Assembly: GCA_030770425.1 (NCBI GenBank)
Contig: JASJFT010000159.1
Coordinates: forward strand, 42,742 to 106,741
Length of the DNA: 64,000 nt
Direction: 5' to 3'
DNA from: Darksidea phi
Taxonomy: Eukaryota; Ascomycota; Dothideomycetes; Pleosporales; Lentitheciaceae
The notes under the pieces were generated by a model, which was not told the origin of the DNA, ran no database searches, and saw nothing but the letters and a program-made list of their open reading frames with translations. The position numbers and the translations under genes were made by a program. Position 1 is the first letter of the stretch. Every line of letters begins with the position of its first letter. This document shows positions 53,301-64,000 of the stretch, piece by piece.

Positions 53301-55884
53301 AGAAGTCGAGTCGCGAAATCGTCTGAAGCTTCTGCTGCCGTACCTGGAGCAGACTCTAGCCCTCGGTAATCAACAGCAAGCTGTCTACAATGCGCTGGCG
53401 AAGATCTACATCGATAGCAACAACAATCCGGAGAAGTTCTTGAAAGAGAACGACCAGTATGACACTTTGGTCGTCGGTAAATACTGCGAGAAGCGCGATC
53501 CGAATCTGGCGTTTATTGCTTACAGCAAGGGTCAGAATGATCTTGAGTTGATCAACGTCACAAACGAGAACGCCATGTATAAAGCCCAAGCCCGATATCT
53601 TCTCGAACGTGCAGACTCTGAAGTTTGGGACTATGTGTTGAGCCCCAACAACATGCACCGCCGGTCATTGGTCGATCAGGTTACATCGACAGCAGTACCT
53701 GAGAGCCAGGACCCTGACCGAGTGTCAGTTGCTGTCAAGGCCTTTATCACTGGGGACATGCCTGCGGAGTTGATCGACCTGCTTGAGAAGATCATCCTTG
53801 AGCCCTCGAGTTTCAGCGATAACTCTTCGCTCCAGAATCTGCTCATGCTCACGGCTGCCAAGTCCGACCGCGGCCGTATGCTAGGCTATATCCACCAGCT
53901 TGAACATTATACGCCTGAGGATATTGCCCAACAGTGTATTGAGGTTGGCATGTATGAGGAGGCCTTCGAGATCTACAAGAAGCACCAGAGCCATGTTGAT
54001 GCTGTCAACGTTCTTATCGACCACATCGTCAGCATCGACCGCGCACAAGACTATGCGGAACAAGTCGACACTCCCGAAGTTTGGAGCCGGGTTGCAAAGG
54101 CTCAGCTCGACGGCCTGCGTGTCACTGACTCGATTGACTCCTACATTCGTGCCGGAGACCCATCGAACTTCTTGGAAGTCATTGAGATCGGCACACATGC
54201 TGGAAAGGACGAGGATCTGATTAAGTTCCTAAGGATGGCTCGCAAGACGCAGCGTGAAATCCCTATCGACACCGCTTTGGCCTTCTGCTATGCTCGCACC
54301 AATCAGCTCCCAGAGCTAGAGGACTTCCTGCGCGCCACAAATGTTGCCGATGTTGAGGCTTCTGGTGACAAGGCGTACGAAGAGGGTTATCACGAGGCTG
54401 CGAAGATCTTCTACACTAGCATCTCCAATTGGGCTAAGCTTGCGACTACCCTGGTGCATCTCGAGGACTACCAGGCTGCTGTTGAGTGCGCCCGCAAGGC
54501 CAACAGCATCAAGGTCTGGCGCCAAGTCAACGAGGCCTGTGTTGCCAAGAAAGAATTCCGTCTCGCCCAGATCTGCGGTCTCAACTTGATTGTTCATGCC
54601 GAAGAGTTGTCTGAGCTGGTTAAGCAATACGAGCGCAACGGCTACTTCGATGAGCTCATCAGTCTCTTGGAGGCTGGCCTTGGTCTTGAACGAGTTCATA
54701 TGGGAATATTTACCGAATTGGGTATTGCCCTCGCCAAGTACCACTCTGAGCGTGTTATGGAGCATCTTCGTCTGTTTTGGTCTCGCATCAACATTCCCAA
54801 GATGATTCGAGCTTGCGAGGAAGCTCATCTCTGGCCCGAACTCATCTTCTTGTATGTTCACTACGATGAGTGGGATAATGCTGCCCTAGCTATGATGGAG
54901 CGAGCTGCAGACGCCTGGGAGCATCAGTCGTTCAAGGACACCATCACAAAGGCCACCAACGTCGAGATCTACTACCGTGCATTGGGCTTCTACCTTGAGG
55001 AGCAACCAACCCTGTTGACCGACTTGCTACAAGCGCTCACGCCTAGGATCGATGTCAACCGCGTCGTTCGCATGTTCGTGAAGTCGGACAACATCCCTCT
55101 GATCAAGCCTTTCCTCCTCAACGTGCAGTCTCAGAATAAGCGCGAGGTCAACAATGCTCTCAACGATCTGTTGATTGAAGAAGAGGACTACAAGACCCTG
55201 CGCGATTCGGTCCAGAACTACGATAACTATGATGCCATGGACCTTGCACAGCGTCTCGAGCGACATGATCTGGTCTTCTTCCGCCAAATCGCAGCCAATA
55301 TCTACCGCAAGAATAAGCGGTGGGAGAAGTCGATCGCTCTGTCCAAGCAGGACAAGCTGTTCAAGGATGCTATCGAGACGGCCGCCATGTCTGGCAAGAC
55401 TGACGTTGTTGAAGACTTGCTTCGCTACGTAAGTACTCTAGGATTGGATCTTGATGGTTTTACTAATTCTAGTGTAGTTTGTCGACATTGGCAGCCGAGA
55501 GTGCTATGTTGGTATGCTCTACGCCTGCTATGATCTTATTCGTCCGGATGTTATCCTGGAGATTTCATGGCGCCACGGTCTCAATGACTTCACCATGGTA
55601 AGCATGACTCTAATATTCCCACTCGTGTGTCCCCACTGACAGCTTTGTAGCCGTATATGATCAACTTCCTCGCCCAGCAGGCGGCAACAATCGAGATGCT
55701 CAAGAAGGACAACGAGGAGCGTAAGGCCCGCGAGGCTTCCCAGCAGAAGAAGGAGGAGGATACACCAATCCTCGGCTCACGTCTCATGCTCACGCAGGGC
55801 CCGATAGCGAACACTCCGTCGCCCGGTCCGTATGGACGGCCTAACGGTGTGGCACCTCAGCCTACTGGCTATGGCGGTTTCTAA
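50386..55884 (+). CDS. CHC1: Clathrin heavy chain
   Basis: Eight exons: 50386-50430, 50486-50506, 50575-50601, 50659-51036, 51084-52894, 53010-55428, 55478-55597 and 55651-55884, giving 1684 aa, the usual size. Exons 2 and 3 are only 21 and 27 nt, and their junctions give LTNLNIL-PASISWQNC-TLESDKYVCVR, matching the start of the beta-propeller. The N-terminal seven-bladed propeller spans about 1-330 (RNMQLFS-type blades, HPTGGIRGNMQLFS), followed by the linker and CHCR helical repeats (about 540-1570; DVDCDE, WDYVLSP, AKYHSERVMEHLRLFW, LNDLLIEEEDYKTLRDSV). The C-terminal trimerisation region is followed by a Pro/Gly-rich tail. It forms triskelia that coat vesicles at the plasma membrane and trans-Golgi. 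Introns 4 to 7 are 47, 115, 49 and 53 bp. Confidence 0.96.
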
Positions 55885-57459
55885 AGCTCTCTTCGACACG
55901 AACGCGATGGCTGAGGCTCGTTTTCGTCTATATACATGATGTTTTGGAGGTTCATGCAAAAGCGTCGGGGGTGCATACAGATTTCTGTGGTTATGGGACG
56001 TGATGTACTCTACAGGCGTTGCAGGTTTTAAATGACTTGTGGCATATCAATCTCTGATATGTGCCAAGGCAGCTTCGGACTCATGTATTCTACACTAGCT
56101 TAATTGGATCGTTTGGGACTCTTGCATTATTGTGTGCTTTGCTTTTTTGGCTGTTGTTCTCTGGTGTGTCCGAAGCTTGATGTTGGTGTGGAGATGGTTT
56201 GATGCAAGCCACAAACGCATGATCTCCGCCAAGTTGCTTGGACGATTCAGAGCGACCCATTCGGAAACTATCAAATTGGCCAAATGGGGCAACGTTTCAC
56301 GTTTCAGGTTTCACGCTTCGCACTTCGCGATGCAGACTCCACACAGCCGATTCACAATGCCCGGGTGAATAGAAGCTACCCCTCGGGTGTTCACAGCGTG
56401 TGGACCGGCAGAGATGGAGGGGAAGGTTGGGTCGTGTGATATCAATTGCGCCGTGGCTTGGAGATGTTCGCGCGTGGGGACCAATTCGCGAACAAAGGCA
56501 TGATAGCTACATGATCCAGCACAGCGGATGCTGACCACCACTCCGGGGGAGCCTGAAGCTTTGGCTCGAAGTTTCAGGCGAAGCTATCGCGGGGCCTGCA
56601 GGAGCTATGCAGAAGCTCCCGCAGAAGCAAGATGTTGGGTAGTCACGCATTGGAGACTCTCCCAGCGCCCGAAAGCTCTGCGAATCGTCTTCGTAACAGC
56701 CCGAGGTGTGGTAGAAAGTCAGAGAGTGTTCGGAAAAGCTGCGGGACGGGATTGCCAGATGCGGCGAGCATCGTGAGTCTCTATGCACCATCAGCCCGTT
56801 CGTGGGGTGCTGTGTGGGAGACGAGCCGAAGCAAAGCGTGCGCAGGAACTCGCTCCCTTTGCCCGCTGTGCCGAGCTTAGCAGCAGCAGCAGCGGCGGCG
56901 GCGGCGGCGGCGGCATCGTCGAGGCTGGCCGAGCAGAGGAGGCTGCCGGGCTGTCTGAGGCGCTACCTGGAGTCTCGGGGTGCGTTGGAGCGGACCTGGC
57001 GGTGAGCAGGTGTGGGCGCAAATGTCTGGAGGCTGCTGGGCGAGAAGACAAATTGGCTGGGCAGCAGGACAAGTGTGCGTGGGATGGATGGGGGAGGTTT
57101 GAAGTGTGTTGGATGCTCCGGCAACGGTGGGCCCCTGGAGATGTGCAATAAGTTTTACAGTTGTGCTTCGGTGACGAGTGCTGGGTGTGTGCACGGGGTG
57201 TGTGCCCCCGGGCGGCGCGGGGAGTGGCCGTGCGCCTTATCGACAAGCGGCGACGAGGGGCAGCCAGCACTTGCAGGGGAAGCTCTAGCCTGCAGCGGGC
57301 CCGCGCAGCACGAGGGAACTCTGTTGCTTTCTTTTTGCCCGCCAAAGACCGGACGGCTGCTCGACACCAGTGGCACTTCCGGCTCGGTATTGGGTCCTCT
57401 ACCACGCCGTTTTGGGGATTAAACCGAGGGTTTGACACAGTTCCGATACCGCCCACCGA
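55885..57459. other. Intergenic, GC-rich toward pyruvate carboxylase
   Basis: From about 56500 to 57450 GC is high, and several frames of 70-220 codons overlap on both strands without any domain. A CAG/CGG trinucleotide run spans 56880-56914. I call no gene; long promoter or leader is likelier. Confidence 0.45.
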
Positions 57460-57560
57460 TATATAGACCCTGCTGCCCGCAACCCGGCCCTTGCCAATTC
57501 ATCTCTCTCTCTCCTCCCTCCATTCCACCCTCCTCCACCCCCCTCCAACACACACACACT
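57460..57560 (+). promoter_or_regulatory. TATA-like box and CT/CA tracts of the pyruvate carboxylase gene
   Basis: TATATA at 57460-57465, then a CT/CCT-rich tract (about 57501-57548) and a CA repeat, ending 14 bp before the ATG. Such an order is typical of strongly expressed fungal genes. Confidence 0.6.
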
Positions 57561-57573
57561 GCAGTCATCCAGC

Positions 57574-60500
57574 ATGACTACGCTCGCAGTAGACAAGGAC
57601 GCCGCGTCCTCGGCCATTGACGACCTGGAGTACGACGAGGAGCATGGCGAGCACCACCCCCACCGCAACTCGGTGCACCACAAGCTGCGGGCAATCAGCT
57701 CCATTATGCAGCTGAAGAAGCTCCTGGGTAAGCCGCGCCCGCTCAATGGCAGGCGGGAAGCTTCGTATGGCCGCTGACAGCTCCGCAGTCGCCAACCGGG
57801 GAGAGATCCCCATCCGCATCTTCCGCACAGCCCACGAGCTGTCGCTGCACACGGTCGCCGTCTACAGCCATGAGGACCGCCTCAGCATGCACAGGCAAAA
57901 GGCTGACGAGGCATACGAGATCGGCGCTCGCGGCCAGTACACGCCCGTCGGAGCTTACCTTGCCAGCGACGAGATCGTCAAGATCGCGCTCGAGCACCAG
58001 GTCAACATGATCCATCCCGGCTACGGGTTCCTGTCAGAGAACGCCGAGTTTGCGCGGAAGGTTGAGGGCGCCGGCCTTATCGTGAGTACCGCTCTTTGTT
58101 TATACTATGACGGAAGGCGGCTGGGGGAAGCTGCACATGCAGACGGGATTTGTTGAGTCGACCAGTCCGAGCGAGCTCTGGCGGGGCCGGCTGCATGCAT
58201 GCACAGACCGCGCCGATCACGAGCCCTGCCGGCGGCTTTTCTTACTTTTACATCTTGTTGCAATTGAAGCTTACCTCTTGCTCAGTGGGTCGGCCCTTCT
58301 CCCGATACGATTGATGCCCTTGGCGACAAGGTCTCCGCACGAAAGCTCGCCATCAAGAGCAAGGTGCCCGTCGTGCCGGGTACCCCAGGCCCCGTCGAGA
58401 AATTCGAAGATGTCAAGGCTTTTACCGACGAGTTTGGCTTCCCCATCATCATCAAGGCGGCTTTCGGCGGTGGTGGTCGTGGTATGCGTGTAGTGCGCGA
58501 GCAGTCGACGCTCAAGGACTCCTTCGAGCGCGCAACATCAGAGGCCAAATCGGCTTTCGGCAACGGCACCGTCTTCGTCGAGCGCTTCTTGGACAAGCCC
58601 AAGCATATTGAGGTCCAGCTGCTCGGTGACAACTACGGCAACGTGGTCCACCTCTACGAGCGTGACTGCAGCGTCCAGCGTCGGCATCAAAAGGTCGTCG
58701 AGATTGCTCCGGCCAAAGATCTCCCGGTCGAGACCCGCGATGCTATTCTGAACGACGCTGTTAGGCTCGCCCAGTCGGTTAACTACCGCAATGCTGGTAC
58801 CGCCGAGTTCTTGGTCGACCAACAGAACAGATAGTATGACACTCCGCAGTACAAAGCCTGGGCATTGCTAACTCTTCCAATTTAGCTACTTTATCGAAAT
58901 TAACCCTCGAATGTAAGTAGTCCTTGGCCACAGCGATCTACAACTTGCTAATTCCGGGCGCAGTCAAGTCGAGCACACCATTACCGAAGAGGTCACGGGT
59001 ATCGATATCGTTGCCGCCCAGATTCAGATTGCCGCTGGTGCCTCCCTTGAGCAGCTCGGCCTGACCCAAGACCACATCTCCACCCGAGGCTTCGCCTTCC
59101 AGTGCCGCATCACGACTGAGGACCCTTCGCAGGGTTTCGCCCCGGACACTGGCAAGATTGAGGTCTACCGTTCCGCAGGTGGCAATGGCGTGCGTCTTGA
59201 TGGTATGCAATGCCCATGCACGAATTGCTTGTGAGACAATCACTGACTTCGTATAGGTGGAAATGGTTTCGCCGGTGCAATTATTACACCCCACTACGAC
59301 TCCATGTTGGTCAAGTGCACATGCCGCGGTTCTACATACGAGATTGTGCGCCGAAAGATGCTTCGTGCGCTAGTCGAATTCCGAATTCGAGGTGTCAAGA
59401 CCAACATTCCCTTTTTGCTCAAGCTCCTTACCCACAATACCTTCATTGAGGGCAAATGCTGGACAACCTTTATCGATGATACGCCCGCGCTTTTCGACCT
59501 CATCGGTTCCCAGAACCGTGCCCAGAAGCTCCTTGCTTATCTCGGTGAGCTTGCCGTCAACGGCAGCCAGGTCAAGGGACAGGTTGGCGAGCCCAAGTTC
59601 AAGGGCGAAATCAAGATCCCCAAGCTCGCCGATTCTAGTGGCAACACAATCGACGCGTCTTCGCCCTGCACCAAGGGATGGAGAAACGTGCTGCTCAAGG
59701 AGGGTCCCGAAGGTTTCGCTAAGGCTGTCCGTGCCAACAAGGGATGTCTCATCATGGACACTACCTGGCGTGACGCCCACCAGTCTCTCCTTGCCACCCG
59801 TGTAAGGACCTTTGATCTGCTCGCTATTGCCAAGGAGACGAGCCACGCTTATTCCAACGCCTGGGCTCTCGAATGCTGGGGTGGAGCGACCTTTGATGTT
59901 GCCATGCGCTTCCTCTATGAGGATCCGTGGGACAGGCTGAGGAAGATGAGGAAGCTTGTGCCCAACATTCCTTTCCAGATGCTTCTCCGTGGAGCCAACG
60001 GCGTGGCCTACTCTTCCCTCCCCGACAACGCCATCTACCACTTCTGCGAGCAGGCTAAGAAGAATGGAGTCGATATCTTCCGTGTCTTTGATGCTCTTAA
60101 CGATGTTGAACAGCTTGAGGTCGGTGTCAAGGCTGTCCTCAAGGCCGGTGGTGTGGCCGAGGGTACTGTGTGTGTTAGCGGTGATCTGGTATGTCCTTTC
60201 TACTCCTTTGTATCTCCGGTCCATTTCCACTGACGTCCCTTTAGTTGAACCCAAAGAAGAAGTACAATCTCGAGTACTATTTGAACGTAGTCGAAAAGAT
60301 CGTCAAGATGGGTGCACACGTGCTCGGAATAAAAGATATGGCTGGTGTGCTCAAGCCCCGTGCTGCCACCCTCCTCGTTGGCGCTATCCGCGAGAAGTAC
60401 CCCGATCTTCCCATCCACGTACACACTCACGACTCTGCCGGTACCGGTGTCGCTTCCATGGTCGCATGCGCCCAGGCCGGTGCGGATGCTGTTGACGCCG

Positions 60501-61700
60501 CTATCGACAGTATGTCGGGCATGACCTCTCAACCCAGCATTGGCGCTATTCTTGCCTCCCTAGAGGGTACTGACCACGAGACTGGCCTGGATGCTCATGC
60601 GATCCGCCACCTTGATGCTTACTGGGCACAGCTTCGTCTCCTCTATTCTCCATTCGAGGCTGGTCTTACCGGCCCCGACCCGGAGGTCTATGAGCACGAG
60701 ATTCCCGGGGGCCAACTAACCAATCTCATCTTCCAGGCCTCGCAACAGGGTCTCGGTGAGCAGTGGGCACAGACTAAGAAAGCCTACGAGCAGGCCAACG
60801 ACTTGCTTGGCGATATCGTCAAGGTTACCCCAACCTCCAAGGTGGTTGGTGACTTGGCCCAGTTCATGGTCTCCAACGGCCTCAGCTACGACGACGTGCT
60901 CCAGAAGGCTGAACAACTCGACTTCCCGTCTTCGGTTCTAGAGTTCTTCGAGGGACTCATGGGCCAGCCGTATGGAGGTTTCCCGGAGCCTCTGCGTACA
61001 CAAGCGCTCCGTGGGCGGAGGAAGATGGACAAGCGTCCTGGTCTGTACCTCGAGCCCATCGACCTTGCCAAGATCAAGTCCGAGCTCAAGTCCAAGTGGG
61101 GAGATGCCACAGAGTGCGATGTTGCTTCCTACGTCATGTACCCCAAGGTCTTCGAGGACTACAAGAAGTGGACCACCAAGTACGGTGACCTCTCCGTACT
61201 GCCGACTCGCTACTTCCTTGCCCGTCCCGAGGTTGGCGAGGAATTCCACGTTGAGCTGGAAAAGGGTAAGGTGCTCATTGTGAAGCTCCTCGCTATTGGT
61301 CCGCTCTCTGAGCAGACTGGCCTCCGTGAAGTCTTCTACGAGATGAACGGCGAGTCTCGTGTAGTCACGGTCGAGGATCAGCACGCAGCGATCGAGAACG
61401 TGCGGAGAGCCAAGGCTGATCCTACGGATACTAGCCAGGTCGGTTCGCCCATGTCTGGTGTGCTTGTTGAGGTCCGCGTCCATGATGGTGGCGATGTCAT
61501 GAAGGGCGATCCTATCGCTGTTCTTAGCGCTATGAAGATGGTAAGTGACACCATTACGTCAGTTGCGAAGAAGCAGAAGCTAACGAGTATTATAGGAGAT
61601 GGTCATCTCAGCACCTCACTCTGGCAAGATCGGCGGTCTGTCCGTCCGCGAAGGAGACTCGGTCGACTCTGGAGATCTCGTCTGCAAGATCGTCAAGTGA
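57574..61700 (+). CDS. PYC: Pyruvate carboxylase
   Basis: Eight exons: 57574-57727, 57789-58081, 58286-58833, 58886-58912, 58964-59202, 59257-60188, 60245-61540 and 61596-61700, giving 1197 aa, a normal size. Introns are 51-61 bp except intron 2 (204 bp). Exon 4 has 27 nt and joins as [16 protein letters not shown]. Biotin carboxylase domain about 50-500 ([34 protein letters not shown]); carboxyltransferase about 570-840 ([24 protein letters not shown] with metal-binding His); biotinyl domain at the end, Lys1162 in AMKM-E, with the last intron directly after this motif. It makes oxaloacetate from pyruvate, bicarbonate and ATP. The first 50 residues are acidic/His-rich and do not look like a mitochondrial presequence, so a cytosolic enzyme is likely, as in other fungi. 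Confidence 0.96.
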
Positions 61701-62352
61701 GACGTCGCAAATATGGGGTTTGTTTCGATTTCGATACGCATGTACTAGATGGTATGGCTGATGTATTTGGTTTACACAAGAGGATGATAGGGCAAGAAAC
61801 GGCACGCGGAGATGAGCATTTCGACGTGGATTTGTCGTGCTCGAGATTGAAGATTTCGCTCGGGTGGGGGGTATTGGCTAGCTACTACCTAAGGTATCCT
61901 ATGACTGGTTGGAACCGTTCATTTAAAAGTAGATAGCTTATGGAATTACGGCGTACGATATGCCATTTATCGAACAATCACCTCTCTTACCGCCTCCACG
62001 TCGTTTAGTGAATTTGGGAATGGACGCTTTTTGCCACTGAATAGTGCGATAAGAGGTATTCGGTGGATAAGAGAGATACGGTTGCATATCTATAGACATT
62101 CTCTCCTTTCACATTGCCCGCTTGGAGTAGAAGCCGCATAGTCTTTTAGGGATAAGGTAAAAAACTGGTCTCTGGCTTGGAATCATCGAATGACCTTTTA
62201 TTTACGCCATAGATTGCACTCGGTGCCTCAGGTAGAAGAGAAAATATGAGGAGTTGGTGTCTGGAACTACATCATGACGGCGTGCTAGCTGCTCTTGATC
62301 GTTACTCGCACGCCGGCTATGTCGTCGGTACGAGTGTGGATGAGTAAGCGAG
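61701..62352. other. Intergenic, 3' of pyruvate carboxylase
   Basis: 3' UTR and ordinary spacer. No supported gene. Confidence 0.4.
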
Positions 62353-63893
62353 CTTTTCGTGTGCGCTAGAGATTGCAGTGAAGGGGGCGGGCGGGAGATG
62401 AGTATGCCTTGCTCGTATTTCGACCAACACCTCCGCGGCCTTTTCGTGTCAAGGCTGAGATGGGGGCTGAGGCTGAAGTGAACCTCTCGTCCGCGCTAGA
62501 GATTGCAGTGAAATAATGTTTAGTGCCTGAGTGGATGCTTGTGCGGAGCCTGATGGTGAAGCCCTCAGCCGGGCTAAAGATTGCAGTGCAATATGCAACA
62601 TGCAACATTACTCTGGAGACACCTGCATACCGACACGCCCTCAGACTCTCACCGGTTGTGGTGGAGCCAGTTGAACTCGATTGGCTCGAACCTCGAAAGA
62701 CCTCTGCGGGGCTAGAGATTGCAGTGAAATCTACTCAGGTAATAGACCATATCTGTTCTCTTACCGGTTGTAGTAGAGTGTGTTTGAATTCTATTGGTGT
62801 ATGCTTCCATGGTAGCCTAATGATGAAGCCCTTCGCAGGGCTGGAGATTGTAGTGCCACGTCATCTTGCAAGATACCCCTAGCTATTTCCTCACCGGTTA
62901 TGACGGAATTAGTTGAACTTGATTAGTTAGAAGTTAGAGGTGAAGACCCTTCACCGGGCTAGAAATCACAGTGCAATATCGCCATCACATCATCAACCTG
63001 GTTATCTCTCGCCGGCTGTAGTGGAGTTAGTTGAAGTAGATTGGCGAGGTGAAAGCCTCCACTGCGCTGAAGACTGCAGTGTAATTCGTGTATTTAGATG
63101 GTGGCTCTCACCGGTTGTTGTGGAGTGGGTTTGAGTTTGAATCCATTTTTAGTTCTCTCCTGGGGAGACGCTATATTACGCAACTATACTACTGTAGGGT
63201 ATACTCGATCAAGATGCATATATCTAAAAGCCGATATACAAAAGAATGGAATACTTGGCCTTGGCCACAACCGATCGTACAGTTCTCACGCGACGGTAGG
63301 CAGCAGCACTGGCTCCATCGTCCTCGAGCCTCGACACACGACTCAGAAAAGGGGTATAAGCGGAGCGGGAGAGGGATCTGAATCTCATTGGTGTATATGT
63401 AAATAGTAGCCCCGACGATTATGGCCTCTGCTAGGCTAAACACTGCGGTACATTTCGGTTGCCGAAAAGGAACGGATATCCCATGGTTTGGCGGGTTTCT
63501 GCTAAACTATTGGTGTATACATGCATGGTAGCCTAATAATGAAGCCCTCTGCTGGGCTACAGATTGCTGTGAAGTATCGCCAGCACACCAACACACTCTC
63601 AGTCTCTCACCGGTTGTGGCGGAGCCAGTTGAACTCGATTGGCTGGGACATCGAAAGAAAGACCTCTGCGGGGCTAAATATTGCAGTGCAGTCGGAGTCC
63701 ACGATGAATCTATTGGATTGCTCTACATGCATGCACGGTGGCTTACGCCGAAGCCCCCGCTAGGCTGAAGATTACAACCAATAAGGTAAAAAGGCAAACA
63801 AGACAGCTGCGCAAAAACAGTAATTAGTCTCATCAATCGCGATTCAGCCTTGTCTGCCTTGTGTACTTCCCGTCCGCGCTAAAGATTGCAGTG
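62353..63893 (-). repeat. Dispersed repeat, cluster C (about twelve tandem units)
   Basis: All cores are inverted relative to cluster A (reading GGGCTAGAGATTGCAGTG on plus). Core ends lie near 62380, 62510, 62588, 62726, 62855, 62973, 63081, 63446, 63571, 63688, 63779 and 63893, spaced mostly 80-140 bp, with a 365-bp interruption after 63081. A second conserved module sits before several cores: ACCGGTTGTGGTGGAGCC and then TTGAACTCGATTGG (about 62651, 62763, 62893, 63011, 63110, 63609). So the full unit is roughly 120 bp. Copies are 70-95% alike by eye. It is degenerate and non-coding. Confidence 0.8.
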
Positions 63894-63924
63894 AAGCTCC
63901 GTACTAGGGGAGATCATGAACGCA

Positions 63925-63925
<1 letters not shown>

Positions 63926-64000
<75 letters not shown>
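63926..64000. other. Poly-G run at the window end
   Basis: 75 uninterrupted G. It is not a telomere repeat. Natural G runs this long are very unlikely; with the poly-G at 6987 it points to sequencing or assembly error at a contig edge. Confidence 0.8.

Noticed and set aside
59370..60254. 294-codon frame antisense to pyruvate carboxylase
   Set aside because: Mirror of conserved coding sequence with third-base C preference; no family resemblance.
62353..63893. CRISPR array
   Set aside because: The spaced core repeats superficially recall one, but units are degenerate, spacers unequal and partly conserved, there are no cas genes, and the genome is eukaryotic.
63926..64000. Telomere
   Set aside because: Pure G, not TTAGGG-type repeats.

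Overview
This is nuclear DNA of a filamentous ascomycete, most likely Pezizomycotina and possibly a dothideomycete. Four things point there. Genes are spaced 0.3-2.5 kb apart with short GT-AG introns, mostly 45-115 bp with one of 204 bp, and CTAAC/CTGAT-type branch points. Some genes belong to lineages absent from Saccharomyces, such as sphingolipid C9-methyltransferase. An AT-rich block has almost no CpA/TpG, as RIP leaves it. A Gly-TCC tRNA has a normal fungal shape. The class-level placement is inference.

Layout. 1-6.9 kb holds two serine-rich or basic orphan proteins, a double-zinc-ribbon-like protein and a CxxC plus nucleoside-deoxyribosyltransferase-like protein. 6.85-7.25 kb is a damaged assembly join, with ten Ns, poly-G and poly-C, and the same sequence on both sides. 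7.7-11.9 kb holds a three-exon orphan, the U2 snRNP B'' protein and a CDK7/Kin28-like TFIIH kinase. 12.3-16.7 kb is a decaying accessory stretch: a possible HeLo-like relic, a LYC1-like acetyltransferase pseudogene, a tRNA-like relic, an orphan gene, a RIP-mutated block and repeat cluster A. 17.1-21.5 kb holds, all on minus, sphingolipid C9-methyltransferase, a tyrosine phosphatase and an APH-type phosphotransferase. 22.4-37.4 kb holds eisosome protein Eis1, a large disordered-N-terminus protein, an F-box/TPR-like protein, a GCK-type Ste20 kinase, an ankyrin relic and an alpha/beta hydrolase. 38.2-40.5 kb is a dead carboxylesterase whose 5' part is missing where repeat cluster B begins. 41.7-43.5 kb is a C2H2 transcription factor with a GC-rich upstream region. 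47-62 kb is housekeeping: tRNA-Gly, eIF3j, clathrin heavy chain and pyruvate carboxylase. 62.35-63.9 kb is repeat cluster C, ending in 75 G at the window edge.

Functionally the intact genes cover pre-mRNA splicing, transcription (TFIIH kinase, C2H2 factor), translation (eIF3j, tRNA), membrane organisation and traffic (sphingolipid methylation, eisosome, clathrin), polarity or septation signalling (GCK) and anaplerosis (pyruvate carboxylase). No biosynthetic cluster or operon-like arrangement is visible.

The most unusual element is a dispersed repeat with a 28-bp core. It begins CACTGCAATCT and ends GCGCGGACGAGGAG, and is often followed by ACCGGT. It occurs about 24 times in three separate clusters, in tandem at roughly 80-140 bp and in both orientations in cluster B. 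I do not recognise it as a named family. All exon models were derived by eye from splice signals, reading frame and family knowledge.
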